Positions 26,313 to 34,823 of a stretch of 64,000 bases of DNA are shown piece by piece. The DNA comes from Chloroflexota bacterium (GTDB lineage: Bacteria > Chloroflexota > Anaerolineae > Anaerolineales > UBA4823). The translations under genes were made by a program, and so were the position numbers. The DNA is taken from assembly GCA_012516075.1 (NCBI GenBank), contig JAAYXE010000125.1, forward strand, positions 1-64,000, written 5' to 3'. Within the stretch, counting starts at the first letter, position 1. Each line of letters begins with the position of its first letter. A model generated the notes under the pieces. That model did no database searches, was not told the origin of the DNA, and saw only the letters and a list, made by a program, of their open reading frames with translations.

Positions 26313-27085
26313 GCTTTCCCAATTATCCTGACAAGCAGAAGCTGCACGCGCTGCTGAACCCGGAGGACATCGTCAGCTACCGCCTCCGGTTAGGCCGACT
26401 GCCGGAGGGGGAATTTCCGGAAGCGGTGCTGTTCTGCCTGGAACGCGGGCTGCCGCGCCGGCTGCGCTGGCGCATCCCGGTACAGATGGCGGGCAGCATG
26501 CTGGGGGACCTGTACCGGGTGAAGAAGTCAAAGGGCCGGGTGGGGGTGATGGCGAATTTTGGCGGCGGCGCGCCCATTGTGGCCGAGCTGGCCGAAGAAT
26601 TTGTCGCGCTGGGAACGAGGCGCATGATTCTGATGACCTGGGGCGGGGCGCTGCAGCCCGGGCTGCGGCCGGGGGATATTGTCGTTTGCGATCGCGCTCT
26701 GCGAGATGAGGGTACTTCGTATCATTATCTACCTCCGTCACGGTACGTGGATGCCAGCACAGGCCTGTGTGATCGCCTGGTGGATGCGCTGCAGCGTCGA
26801 GGCAGCGCTTGCATGGTAGGCCCGACCTGGACGACGGACGCCCCGTATCGGGAGACGGCTGAGGAAGTGCGCGCTTATCAGGCCGAAGGGGTGCAAACCG
26901 TGGAAATGGAGGCGGCCGGGTTGTTCGCCATCGGCCAGGTGCGCGGTGTGCAGACTGCTGCAGTGGTGGTGATCATGGACAGTCTGGCCAATTTCTGCTG
27001 GGAAGTCCCCGAGCGGCTGGACGCCATCCAGCGTTCGCTGGAAACGGTGTACGCCGCAGCGATCGACGCGCTGATGGAGAGTTGA
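26309..27085 (+). CDS. Nucleoside phosphorylase (purine/uridine phosphorylase family)
   Basis: 258 residues of the NP-I fold. Recognisable parts: the phosphate/ribose segment RVGVMANFGGGAPIVAELAEE, the region TWGGALQPGLRPGDIVV, and the nucleoside-binding VEMEAAGLFAIG near residue 203. It reversibly splits a nucleoside with phosphate to a base and ribose-1-phosphate. The ATG overlaps the flippase stop (ATGA), so it belongs to the glycan operon. That is an unusual place for a salvage enzyme; recycling of nucleosides, or of 5'-deoxyadenosine/MTA-like by-products of SAM enzymes, is possible but unproven. A longer in-frame reading upstream overlaps the flippase and was discarded. Confidence 0.85.
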   Translation: MSFPNYPDKQKLHALLNPEDIVSYRLRLGRLPEGEFPEAVLFCLERGLPRRLRWRIPVQMAGSMLGDLYRVKKSKGRVGVMANFGGGAPIVAELAEEFVALGTRRMILMTWGGALQPGLRPGDIVVCDRALRDEGTSYHYLPPSRYVDASTGLCDRLVDALQRRGSACMVGPTWTTDAPYRETAEEVRAYQAEGVQTVEMEAAGLFAIGQVRGVQTAAVVVIMDSLANFCWEVPERLDAIQRSLETVYAAAIDALMES

Positions 27086-27094
27086 GGCACCTGA

Positions 27095-28042
27095 GTGAAC
27101 CCGGAAAGCACATTCCAACTGGCCTGCCCGGTCTGCCGCGGGAACCTTGAAGCGGTGGGTACAGACCGCCTATGCTGCCCGGTGGATGATCTGATCTTCG
27201 ATCGTGTGGAGGGGATCTGGCGGTTTCTGACCGGTGAGCAGCTCAGGCAGTTTAAACACTTCCTGCGCGAGTATGAGCACATCCGGCGGGCGGAGGGGCG
27301 GGGCAGCCGGCAGGCGGAATATTACCGGGCCCTGCCCTATACGGACCTGACCGGACGGTTCAGCAGCGACTGGGCGCTGCGCAGCAGAAGCTTTGAATTG
27401 TTCCTTGAAAAGGTGCTCGCACCCCTGGAAGACGAAGGGCGGCAGAGTTTGAAAATACTGGACCTGGGAGCCGGCTGTGGGTGGCTGTCGAACCGGCTGG
27501 CAGCGCGCGGCCACCGGCTGGCAGCGGTGGACCTCTCGGTTGCCCCCCTGGATGGACTGGGCGCCTGCGTACATTATGTGTACGATTTTCTGCGCCTACA
27601 GGCCGGGTACGACCGCATCCCTGTGGCGGAGGCGCAGGCCGATCTGGCAGTTTTCAACGCCTCGTTCCATTATTCTGTCGATTATGAAGTCACGTTGAAA
27701 GAGGCCCTGCGTGTACTGCGGCCCGGAGGCAGGGTGGTGATCCTGGACACCCCGCTCTACCGCCGCGGAGCCAGCGGCGAGCAGATGGTCCGCGAACGCG
27801 AGGCGCTGTTCGAACGCCGGTACGGCTTCCCTTCGAATGCGATCCGCAGCGAAAACTACCTCACCCCACAGCGGCTGCAAACCCTGGGAGAGCAGTTGAA
27901 TCTGGATTGGCAGCTCTTTTTTCCAGCAATGGGACTGAAGCAGAAACTACGCAGCATGGTAACGTCTCTGCGCCTGCGGCGGGAAGTGGCGCACTTTCCG
28001 GTACTGGCCGGGAGGCGCAGGGACCCGGGGCAGAGCCGCTGA
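27095..28042 (+). CDS. Zinc-ribbon-like class I methyltransferase
   Basis: 315 residues. An N-terminal Trm112/zinc-ribbon-like module has paired cysteines (CPVC near residue 10, then CCP near 28). A class I methyltransferase core follows: LDLGAGCGWLSNRLAARG near residue 125, AVDLS, and LRPGGRVVILDTPLYRR. The GTG start at 27095 follows TTGAGGCACCT. It is the second methyltransferase of the unit. The cysteine module plus methyltransferase arrangement is common in antibiotic- and glycan-modifying enzymes. The substrate is unknown. Confidence 0.82.
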   Translation: MNPESTFQLACPVCRGNLEAVGTDRLCCPVDDLIFDRVEGIWRFLTGEQLRQFKHFLREYEHIRRAEGRGSRQAEYYRALPYTDLTGRFSSDWALRSRSFELFLEKVLAPLEDEGRQSLKILDLGAGCGWLSNRLAARGHRLAAVDLSVAPLDGLGACVHYVYDFLRLQAGYDRIPVAEAQADLAVFNASFHYSVDYEVTLKEALRVLRPGGRVVILDTPLYRRGASGEQMVREREALFERRYGFPSNAIRSENYLTPQRLQTLGEQLNLDWQLFFPAMGLKQKLRSMVTSLRLRREVAHFPVLAGRRRDPGQSR

Positions 28043-28098
28043 CACTGCCTGTCCATTACCCGGCCATAGAGAGGATTATAATAAGGCCAGCAGGGGGA

Positions 28099-29715
28099 AT
28101 GCCTCTGAGGAGAGGAAGACTGGCCTTGAAACGCCTGGTACTATATCCATTTCTATTTGCAGCCTATGCGGTCTGCAATCTGCTGGCCGCGAATCTGGGT
28201 CAGGTAGACCCGGCGCTGGCTATTCGACCATTGACGGTGCTGCTGCTGGGCGCGGGCGCCGTACTGCTGCTGTTTTACGCCCTTACGCGTAACTGGCAGT
28301 ACTCGGGGTACCTGAGTTTTCTACTGCTGTTCTTTTTTCTGGGCTTCGGGCAGATTTACCGGGTGATCGCAGGGATGCTGGTGCCCGAGTATCAGAGGAC
28401 AGCAGGATGGATCCTGATGCTGGCCCTGGGCGCGTTTCTTGGGTTTGCAGCACAAAAAAGGGTCTGGGAGCGTATCAACCGCAGCGGCTGGATCACCCCG
28501 GCTTTCAACCTGATTTTTGCCGTGGCGCTTGCCTTTCCGTTGGTGACTGTTCTGGCGGCGGAACTCCAGGAGCCGCCGGAAGAGATGGAAGAACTGCTGG
28601 ACACTGGCAATGATCTGCGGCTGGATTGTTCGCAGAGACCGGATATCTACTATATTGTGCTTGATGCTTACGGCCGGAGCGATGTGCTGAGCGAGCTGTA
28701 CGGGGTGGACAACGGCGCGTTTCTGCGGCAGCTCGAAGACATGGGCTTTTATATTGCGGGGGAGAGTCACACCAATTATATCCAGACGGTCTTTGCCATT
28801 CCGGCAGCGCTTAACTTTGACTATCTGGAACCGCCTGAGTCGGAGGAAAACGGGCAGGAGTATTTTACCGGCCTGGTGCGGGATAACCGCCTGATGCAGG
28901 CCCTCAAACGGTGCGGTTACCGGACGGTGGCATTTGAGAGCGGGTTCTCGTTCACCAACAGCCTGGATGCTGACGTGTACCTCTCGTCTGCCAGTCCGCT
29001 GAACGAACTGGAGAGCCTGTTAGTGGCCGATTCGCCGCTGGATTTCGCTGTTCAGGCGGTCAAGGGGAGCGCGATAGGCCATAGTTACGTGGATCACCGG
29101 CAGCGGGTGTTATATACGTTCAATCGGCTGGGGCAGCTGAGCCGCATGCGGGGACCGAAAGTCGTGTTCGCTCATATTCTCTCCCCCCACCCGCCGTTTG
29201 TGTTCGACCGGCGAGGCCGGCCGGTGGAAATCGACCGCAGCTATTCCATTGGTGACGGCGATGATTATGAGGGCAGTATTGAGGAATACCGGCAGGGATA
29301 TGCCGAACAGGTACAGTTCGTTAATCGCAAGCTGTTAGAGACGGTCGAAACGATTTTACGACGCTCGCCTGAGCCTCCGGTGATCATCCTGCAGGGCGAT
29401 CACGGTCCGGGCAGCGGGCTGGACTGGGGATCCGCGGAGCGAACCTGTCTGTGGGAGCGGACCGGGATCCTGAACGCGTATTATCTGCCGCATGGCGGTG
29501 AGGCGCTGCTCTACCCGTCCATTTCCCCAGTCAATTCCTTCCGTGTGGTGTTAAATGCATATTTCAATGCCGGGTTGGAGCTGCTGCCAGACGAAACATA
29601 CTTCACCTCTCACCGGCTCCCCGGGCAGATGACCTCCATCACGGATATGCGTGATGCGCGTCAGAACTGCGGACTGCCGGAAAGCGTGCAGGGGGAGGAC
29701 CAGCCAGCTCATTAG
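28099..29715 (+). CDS. Membrane sulfatase/phosphotransferase-like enzyme (alkaline-phosphatase superfamily)
   Basis: 538 residues. Five or so membrane helices (about 10-175) carry an extracellular sulfatase-fold domain. Metal and active-site elements are DIYYIVLDAYGRSDV (first metal Asp), the Thr in YIQTVFAIP as likely nucleophile, HILSPHPPFVF and LQGDHGPGSG. The layout resembles LtaS and phosphoethanolamine transferases, which move polar head groups onto glycans. As last gene of the polysaccharide unit it may decorate the exported glycan. The start is ATG 28099; a TTG at 28126 with a strong GAGGAGAGGAAG site upstream is a real alternative. Confidence 0.82.
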   Translation: MPLRRGRLALKRLVLYPFLFAAYAVCNLLAANLGQVDPALAIRPLTVLLLGAGAVLLLFYALTRNWQYSGYLSFLLLFFFLGFGQIYRVIAGMLVPEYQRTAGWILMLALGAFLGFAAQKRVWERINRSGWITPAFNLIFAVALAFPLVTVLAAELQEPPEEMEELLDTGNDLRLDCSQRPDIYYIVLDAYGRSDVLSELYGVDNGAFLRQLEDMGFYIAGESHTNYIQTVFAIPAALNFDYLEPPESEENGQEYFTGLVRDNRLMQALKRCGYRTVAFESGFSFTNSLDADVYLSSASPLNELESLLVADSPLDFAVQAVKGSAIGHSYVDHRQRVLYTFNRLGQLSRMRGPKVVFAHILSPHPPFVFDRRGRPVEIDRSYSIGDGDDYEGSIEEYRQGYAEQVQFVNRKLLETVETILRRSPEPPVIILQGDHGPGSGLDWGSAERTCLWERTGILNAYYLPHGGEALLYPSISPVNSFRVVLNAYFNAGLELLPDETYFTSHRLPGQMTSITDMRDARQNCGLPESVQGEDQPAH

Positions 29716-29981
29716 GGCGGGTTTAAAAGGAGCCTGGTTTCACTGGCTGCTCCACCCGCAGGCTGCTTCACCGGGTATGTCTTTGCCCGGGGGTGAAGGC
29801 CTCCGCTCAGTTTTCGTCCAGGCTCAGCGTGCCGGCGGGTTATTCGACAGGCACCTTGAGCGCAGTCAAAAGGCGCCTGGCTCCGGTCTGATGCCCGGCT
29901 GTGCGGCGCAGTGATTTACCGGAAGCAGAAAAAAGCAGGCATCCATCAGGGTGGGATTTAAAAACCTGCTCTTGAAAGAGG
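29716..29981. other. 266-bp convergent gap with hairpins
   Basis: No gene is supported. An interrupted stem (CTTCACC 29766-29772 with GGTGAAG 29792-29798, and GGG with CCC inside) lies about 50 bp after the sulfatase-like gene and may end the polysaccharide operon, although no T-run follows. The right part holds the terminator of the opposing gene. Confidence 0.4.
29928..29970 (-). terminator. Probable intrinsic terminator of the leftward two-gene unit
   Basis: On the minus strand AGCAGG (29970-29965) pairs with CCTGCT (29939-29934) across a loop of about 25 bases, followed by a T-run of six. It lies 12 bp past the stop of the charged-tail membrane protein. The stem is short, so efficiency is uncertain. 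Confidence 0.45.
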
Positions 29982-30356
29982 CTAGCCAGATCCGCCGAAG
30001 CCACCGCTCGAACGCACATCATCGTCATCATCCCGGTCCTCGCGGCGGCGCTCACGACCCAGCGAGGAGCGCGGCTCCTCGTCGCGGTCGCGGATGCGAT
30101 CACGGTTCCGGTCACGATCGAGGTCGCGGGTGCGGGCTGTAGATGGACCGCGCCCAATACCCCCTGACGATTCGATCTCATTACTGTCATAGCGCGGACG
30201 TTCGGAACCGCGCTGCTGCCAGACCTGCTCGTCACTGCGGCTGCCCGCGCGTGAGCCGGACCCAAACGCCCGGCGGGCAAATGCAAACAGGATGATGACC
30301 AGCAAGACTGCTCCCAGGCAGAGCAGCAGACCACTTCCCTGAAGATTATCCAGCAT
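29982..30356 (-). CDS. Small single-pass membrane protein with Arg/Asp repeat tail
   Basis: Not recognised as a known family. 124 residues: one membrane segment (about 8-27, GSGLLLCLGAVLLVIILFAF), then a disordered, highly charged tail rich in alternating Arg-Asp (about 75-115), a run of five Asp, and a Gly-rich end. The start at 30356 has GGAAGGAAATTACC upstream; an in-frame ATG seven codons earlier lacks a site. It lies 24 bp after the duplicated-domain protein, so the two are probably co-expressed and may act together at the membrane. Confidence 0.65.
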   Translation of the reverse strand: MLDNLQGSGLLLCLGAVLLVIILFAFARRAFGSGSRAGSRSDEQVWQQRGSERPRYDSNEIESSGGIGRGPSTARTRDLDRDRNRDRIRDRDEEPRSSLGRERRREDRDDDDDVRSSGGFGGSG

Positions 30357-30380
30357 GGTAATTTCCTTCCTGAGCACCGC

Positions 30381-31244
30381 TTACTGGCTTACGGTGAAAT
30401 CGATACTGTCCACCAGAGAGCCATCGGCGTACACTTCAACCTCATAATTACCCGGCTGCAGACCACCTGCAGAGGCCCCCTGAAATTCAAACCACACACA
30501 GGCTTCGGTATCCTGATCGGCGATAATGGGCTGTGTGTCTTCGATCGCCTGACCCTGGTACAGCAGACGGGCAAACATCTCTGTGCCGGCGGGGATGAAA
30601 GATTCGGAGAAACTGACATAGACGCGTTCATCGGGGAAGAATTCGGCGAGATCATCCGTGGGACAGCCGTTCTCATCGATCGCGGTAGTCGTATAAAGGG
30701 TGCCCAGGTCCAGGTCGCCGGTGCCGGGAAGCGCGCCTGCACCGGATCCTGAGCTGGTGATCTCGAAAGCGACAGAATCGACGGGGTTCCCGTTAACGAT
30801 CAATTCTGCCTCGTAGCTGCCCGGCTCAAACCCTGCCCCGGTGGGAGCGAACTCGAACCAGACGCATGAAACGGTGCTCCGGCCGGCTTCCACCTCGGGA
30901 GAATCCTCGACTACCTGACCGTTGCGGTAAAGACGGGCGAAGATCGTTGTCCCGGCCGGGATTTCGCTCTCCTCTAAGCCGACAAAAACCGTTTCATCCG
31001 CGAAAAACTCACGAGCAGTTTCGACTGGACAGCCGTTTTGATCCACATCCAGGGCAGCATACACCGGACCCAGGTTTCCAACTTCGCCTTCCAGTACGCC
31101 GGGATTGCTGCGGTCGCCGAGGGTATCCCGCCCGCTGCCGAACAGGCTGCCAAGGCCACCTGAGAAAACGGAGAACAGGCAGATGGCGCCGACGATGATC
31201 ACAAGCAGCAAGACAATACCTGCAGGTCTGGCATTCTTGCGCAT
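30381..31244 (-). CDS. Membrane-anchored protein with two tandem copies of an unknown domain
   Basis: 287 residues. An N-terminal membrane anchor (about 8-32) is followed by two ~105-residue repeats (about 58-165 and 175-287). They share GxVYAALDVDQNGCP / GTLYTTTAIDENGCP, FF-DE-V-V, IPAGT-x2-FARL, a CVWFEF strand and a closing PGSYEAELIVNG / PGNYEVEVYADG. Each repeat has two conserved Cys, probably a disulfide in an extracytoplasmic beta-sandwich. I do not recognise the domain. The start has AGGAGG at good spacing and a consensus promoter upstream. Confidence 0.75.
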   Translation of the reverse strand: MRKNARPAGIVLLLVIIVGAICLFSVFSGGLGSLFGSGRDTLGDRSNPGVLEGEVGNLGPVYAALDVDQNGCPVETAREFFADETVFVGLEESEIPAGTTIFARLYRNGQVVEDSPEVEAGRSTVSCVWFEFAPTGAGFEPGSYEAELIVNGNPVDSVAFEITSSGSGAGALPGTGDLDLGTLYTTTAIDENGCPTDDLAEFFPDERVYVSFSESFIPAGTEMFARLLYQGQAIEDTQPIIADQDTEACVWFEFQGASAGGLQPGNYEVEVYADGSLVDSIDFTVSQ

Positions 31245-31372
31245 ACCAACCTCCTGAATTACAACTGGTAGAGAAGCACCAGCCTTTCGATATCCCCCTG
31301 ACAGTGGAACCCGGCTGCGCCGTTAAACAGGCAGCAATGAAACCGGGGTCTGGTGTGCAAATGACATAAAGT

Positions 31373-31401
31373 ATGGTAGCTGGTATTCAGGGATTTGTCA
31401 A
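31373..31401 (-). promoter_or_regulatory. Promoter of the duplicated-domain protein gene
   Basis: On the minus strand, a perfect -35 TTGACA (31401-31396), a 17-bp spacer, and -10 TACCAT (31378-31373). It directly abuts the hairpin that ends the upstream aminopeptidase gene. The start codon is about 128 bases downstream, so a long leader is implied. Confidence 0.55.
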
Positions 31402-31434
31402 ACACAGACGGGCCCAATCGGGCCCGTCTGTGTT
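31401..31434 (-). terminator. Terminator hairpin of the aminopeptidase gene
   Basis: A perfect 15-bp stem (AACACAGACGGGCCC with its reverse complement) has a 4-base loop AATC, 63 bp past the aminopeptidase stop. On the minus strand the stem ends in GTGTTTGAC, a short T-run. It insulates the next leftward promoter. Confidence 0.65.
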
Positions 31435-31496
31435 CATATATTGGATATATTTCTGGCTTTCAGCCGCCTGATAAAACGGCAAACGGGATGGAAATA

Positions 31497-32612
31497 TTAC
31501 TCGCCAAGAACCCCGGGTACGAATTTTCCATTTTTGTAGAAGAGATCACCATCGATGACGATCTCGCTCTCGGCCATGTCACAGAGCATGTCCCAATGCA
31601 GACCGGACTCATTCTGACCGCCGGTTTCTCTCAGGCTGGCGCCGACGGCCAGATGAATGGTGCCGCCGATCTTTTCGTCGAAGAGCATATTTTTGGTGAA
31701 GCGCTGGATACCGTAATTGGTACCGATGCCCCACTCACCCAGGTAACGTGCGCCAGAGTCGGTGTTCAGTAAACCGGTGAGCAGTTCGCCTCCCTTATCC
31801 GCCTGTTCTTTGACTACTTTGCCGTCTTCAAACCAGAGCTCGATATTGGTCACCTCGCGGCCGCTGAAAATGGCCGGATAGCTGAAGCGCACCCAACCGT
31901 TCACAGATTCTTCTACGGGGCCGGTAAAGACCTCACCATCGGGGAAGTTTTCTTTTCCGCTGGCACCGACGAAACGGCGGCCTTTAATGGACAGGCGCAG
32001 GTCGATGTTGGCGCCTTTAATGGTCACCTGATCGCGACCGTCCAGCCAGCCGATGATCCTGCGCTGGCGTTCACCCTCCTGACGCCAGGCCTCCACCGGG
32101 TCATCCAGATGGAGCAGGCCGGCCTGGAAGACGAAATCCCGGTAATCGCTGAGGCTCATATCGGCCTCCATGGCGTAGGCGTTCGTCGGATAGACGGTGT
32201 AACACCATTTGTAATCGCGCCGGGCAATCCGTTCGAGCATCGTGCTGAACAGAGCGGCGGATGCGCGCGAGGCGCGCTGCTGCCGGGTCGAGTCCACCGC
32301 GCTGAGGGCGCGCGTGTTTTCGTCTGCGCCAATGATCAGATGGGCATTGAAGTTTTCGACAATGTAAGTTATGAGCGGGGATACGTAGTCGAGCTGCTCG
32401 TCACGGGCATATTTGAAAAAGATTTCATCGGTGCCGGGGATGGCACAGCGGGTGAAGACGTGGGCTCCGGCCTTGACCGCCTCTTCGTACACGGCCAGGC
32501 TTAACTCGTTCGCCAGCGGGCCTGTCTGCAGGTAAAACTGCTCTCCGGGCTGCAGCTCCAGGGAGTAGTTCACAAGAACCTGAGCCAGTTTCTTTACACG
32601 TGGATCGGTCAT
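31497..32612 (-). CDS. Aminopeptidase, M29 family (AmpS/PepS/thermophilic type)
   Basis: Cytoplasmic dinuclear-metal exopeptidase of 371 residues, slightly shorter than the usual ~410. Family segments visible: ENFPDGEVFTGPVEESVNG (metal-binding glutamates near residues 240-253), TNYGIQRF and GLHWDMLCDM (His and Asp ligands near 343-348), and the C-terminal EIVIDGDLFYKNGKFV. It is monocistronic between its own terminator and a 243-bp upstream gap. Function: trimming of peptides with broad N-terminal specificity. Confidence 0.93.
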   Translation of the reverse strand: MTDPRVKKLAQVLVNYSLELQPGEQFYLQTGPLANELSLAVYEEAVKAGAHVFTRCAIPGTDEIFFKYARDEQLDYVSPLITYIVENFNAHLIIGADENTRALSAVDSTRQQRASRASAALFSTMLERIARRDYKWCYTVYPTNAYAMEADMSLSDYRDFVFQAGLLHLDDPVEAWRQEGERQRRIIGWLDGRDQVTIKGANIDLRLSIKGRRFVGASGKENFPDGEVFTGPVEESVNGWVRFSYPAIFSGREVTNIELWFEDGKVVKEQADKGGELLTGLLNTDSGARYLGEWGIGTNYGIQRFTKNMLFDEKIGGTIHLAVGASLRETGGQNESGLHWDMLCDMAESEIVIDGDLFYKNGKFVPGVLGE

Positions 32613-32773
32613 TATCCCTCCTCAAGAAAATCGATGAGCGCTTCCGCCCGGCACCGGCAGCGCAGGAGCGGAGATATTTTCCGGGTCGAGATCGCAAAAA
32701 GCAGCGAAATTATACTCCAGCCCGGCGGGACCTTGCTTTCTTGAAAGAACGGCGGTTCTTAACGCATCCTTTA

Positions 32774-32801
32774 TTGCAACGATCCTTGAATTTGTTATAA
32801 A
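32774..32801 (+). promoter_or_regulatory. Promoter of the beta-helix protein gene
   Basis: -35 TTGCAA (32774-32779), a 16-bp spacer and -10 TATAAA (32796-32801), about 55 bp before the start codon. A 6-bp inverted repeat AAGAAC-GGCG-GTTCTT (32745-32760) lies just upstream of the -35 box and could be an activator site. Confidence 0.5.
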
Positions 32802-32855
32802 AACCGAAAATGAACCTGTAAAAGGTTTCATCCCCGTTCAAGAAAGCAAGCGGCG

Positions 32856-34112
32856 ATGTCCGTCCAGCCAGCCCTTTGCCCTGGAAAGTGGTCAAAATCC
32901 TTTATTAAAATAGCCCTCGCCTGCCTGTTCACCTTTGTTTTTATCATCTCAGCTTCCGGTCCGGCGCAGGCGGGTTATCTGGACGACCCGGAATCGATCC
33001 CGACGAACCTGCCCCGGATCCTCTCAACGGCCTGCGGACGGTGCTATTACGTCGACAGCCAGAACGGCGACGACAGCCGCTCGGGGAGAACCGCGCAGGA
33101 GGCGTGGAAGACGCTGACCCGCCTGCAGGCCGAAGATTTGAAACCGGGCAGCACGGTGCTGCTGAAGCGCGGCTCGGAATGGACGGGCGGGCTGGTGATC
33201 GATGAATCGGGGGAAAAGGGGAAACCGATCCTTTACACGGCGTACGGCGAAGGAGAACCCCCGGTGATAAAAAATCCTGGAGAATATCCCTCCTGGACAA
33301 AAGGGGTATACCTGTATGGGGACTGGATTGTGCTGGAAGGGCTGCGCATCCAGGAGGCTCACGAAGCAGGCATAGCCATCCTGGAAGGCGCAGACCACAA
33401 CGTGATCCGCAACGTTGAAATTACTGATGTGGGGATCGGTGTATGGGTCGAGGGGCAGTATAACCAGATTATCAACAACCATATCCACGACCTGCACATC
33501 GTGATGAGCACCCCGGGCGGGGACGACGACTTTGGGGCGATCGGAGTGGTGCTGGCGAACAGCTATAACGAAGTCGCTTACAACCGTTTTCAGCGCTGCA
33601 TCGCTCCCAGCCTGGATTACGGCGTCGATGGAGGTGCTGTGGAATGGTGGAGCACGGCTGATTACAACCGTGTGCACCATAATTGGGCCAGCGAGAACGA
33701 CGGGTTCCTGGAGGTCGGGGGCGGTTCTGCGAAACATGCCGTGGTGGCGTACAACGTCTCGCACAACAATGGGCGCTTCTCTCTTTTCAACCTGGAAGGG
33801 AAGTACAGAAGCGAGGTTGAAGGTTTTGTGATCGAGGGCAACACCATTATCGAGACCGGCGAGGCAGACCGGGGCTTTCCGCTGTTTACATTCTGGGGAG
33901 AGCCCGATGAAACCATGCTGGTGCTGCGCGATAACCAGGTGCAGATTGAGCGCTATAAAGATATTTCCAACTCCCTGGCCTTCCTGCTGCGCTACGAGCT
34001 CTTCCCGGATCCTCAGCAGATCAATTACATTATCGATCCGGCTCGTGAGCTGGAAGATGTGCTCTCACGGGCAGGCAGCGACCCCAATAAAAGACAGCTG
34101 CTGCAGCCATGA
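32856..34112 (+). CDS. Secreted right-handed beta-helix protein (pectate-lyase-like fold)
   Basis: 418 residues. The signal peptide (hydrophobic about 17-36) probably ends at GPAQA near residue 39. The mature part opens with YYVDSQNGDDSRSGRTAQEAWKTL, the common start of surface parallel beta-helix proteins. It continues as stacked rungs with asparagine ladders (HNVIRNVEIT, YNQIINNHIHD, YNEVAYNRF, YNRVHHNWAS, AYNVSHNNG). Members bind or cleave polysaccharides, or epimerise alginate-like chains; no catalytic set can be assigned here. A link to the neighbouring exopolysaccharide loci is inference. The ribosome site is weak. Confidence 0.82.
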   Translation: MSVQPALCPGKWSKSFIKIALACLFTFVFIISASGPAQAGYLDDPESIPTNLPRILSTACGRCYYVDSQNGDDSRSGRTAQEAWKTLTRLQAEDLKPGSTVLLKRGSEWTGGLVIDESGEKGKPILYTAYGEGEPPVIKNPGEYPSWTKGVYLYGDWIVLEGLRIQEAHEAGIAILEGADHNVIRNVEITDVGIGVWVEGQYNQIINNHIHDLHIVMSTPGGDDDFGAIGVVLANSYNEVAYNRFQRCIAPSLDYGVDGGAVEWWSTADYNRVHHNWASENDGFLEVGGGSAKHAVVAYNVSHNNGRFSLFNLEGKYRSEVEGFVIEGNTIIETGEADRGFPLFTFWGEPDETMLVLRDNQVQIERYKDISNSLAFLLRYELFPDPQQINYIIDPARELEDVLSRAGSDPNKRQLLQP

Positions 34113-34179
34113 AAGCGGTCAGGGTGTCATCCGGTTTTAATGACTGCGTCCTGTGAAACAGGGCGCAGTTTTTATGCTG

Positions 34180-34672
34180 TTAATCTTCCAGATTGTCGTA
34201 ACAGTAGAAAACATAATCCTGAGGCGGTGTCGTGAGGCCAAGATCGCTGAGCGATCTGAGGATCTGGGCGCGATGGTCGGTGCCGTGGTTGACCACATGG
34301 AGGAGCACCTGCCACAGGGCCAGATCTTTATCTTCTCCATCCAGCGGTTTTTCAAACAGCATATCATCTCGTAATGCATCTAAATATGCGCGCATATCCC
34401 GCTCAACCCTGTCCCAGTACGACCGCAGGCGCTCCCTGTCATCTCCATCAGCAGGTTTGAGCGGTTCGGGAAACCGGGCGTCCCGCAAACCGCTGAACCA
34501 GGCTTCATCAACATTGATCAGGTTGGACAATCTGGTCGCGGACAGATCCATGCGAGTAGCCCATATCCCGGGTGTACTGCTCCGGTGTAAGCCTGGCGAT
34601 AAAGGCGTTCCACAGCCTGCGATTCTGGTCGAAGTGATAGCCGTAGAAATGGCGGATGGCATCAGTGTTCAT
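34180..34672 (-). pseudogene. DinB/YfiT-like metalloenzyme gene broken by a one-base frameshift
   Basis: Read from ATG 34672 (site GGGAGGAATTCA) the first frame gives a good DinB N-terminus (about 49 residues through SVRDQIV) and then stops within a few codons. The continuation (LINVDEAWFSGLRD to the end, including the histidine-rich HVVNHGTDHRAQI) lies in another frame ending at 34180. The break sits at 34521-34526, where the minus strand reads CCAACC; removing one base restores VRDQIV-LINVDEAWF. The three family histidines would otherwise be intact. It may be a fresh pseudogene or a sequencing/assembly error. DinB-like proteins are small metal-dependent transferases or hydrolases. Confidence 0.8.
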
Positions 34673-34712
34673 TGAATTCCTCCCTACTCATTACAGATAG
34701 TCATTTTTTAAT

Positions 34713-34722
34713 AACGATCGTT
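34713..34722. promoter_or_regulatory. 10-bp perfect palindrome upstream of the binding-lipoprotein promoter
   Basis: AACGATCGTT lies 20 bp upstream of the -35 box of the next gene, in a very AT-rich stretch between two divergent genes. It may be a regulator site; the regulator is unknown, and a chance palindrome of this length is possible. Confidence 0.3.
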
Positions 34723-34741
34723 TGATTAATTGAAATAATTC

Positions 34742-34769
34742 TTGACGGAAAGTAGTTTGCTCCTATAAT
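34742..34769 (+). promoter_or_regulatory. Promoter of the cobalamin/iron-type binding lipoprotein gene
   Basis: -35 TTGACG (34742-34747), a 16-bp spacer and -10 TATAAT (34764-34769), 55 bp before the ATG. Confidence 0.7.
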
Positions 34770-34823
34770 GGACCTGGGCGCATACCCCTCTATCCAATTC
34801 CAATTGTATTCCAGGAGAGAACG

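Noticed and set aside
34500..34560. In-frame TGA codons in the DinB gene as selenocysteine codons, since tRNA-Sec is present
   Set aside because: Two adjacent TGA codons occur right after the reading departs from the family sequence, and the other frame continues the family sequence. A frameshift explains all of it.
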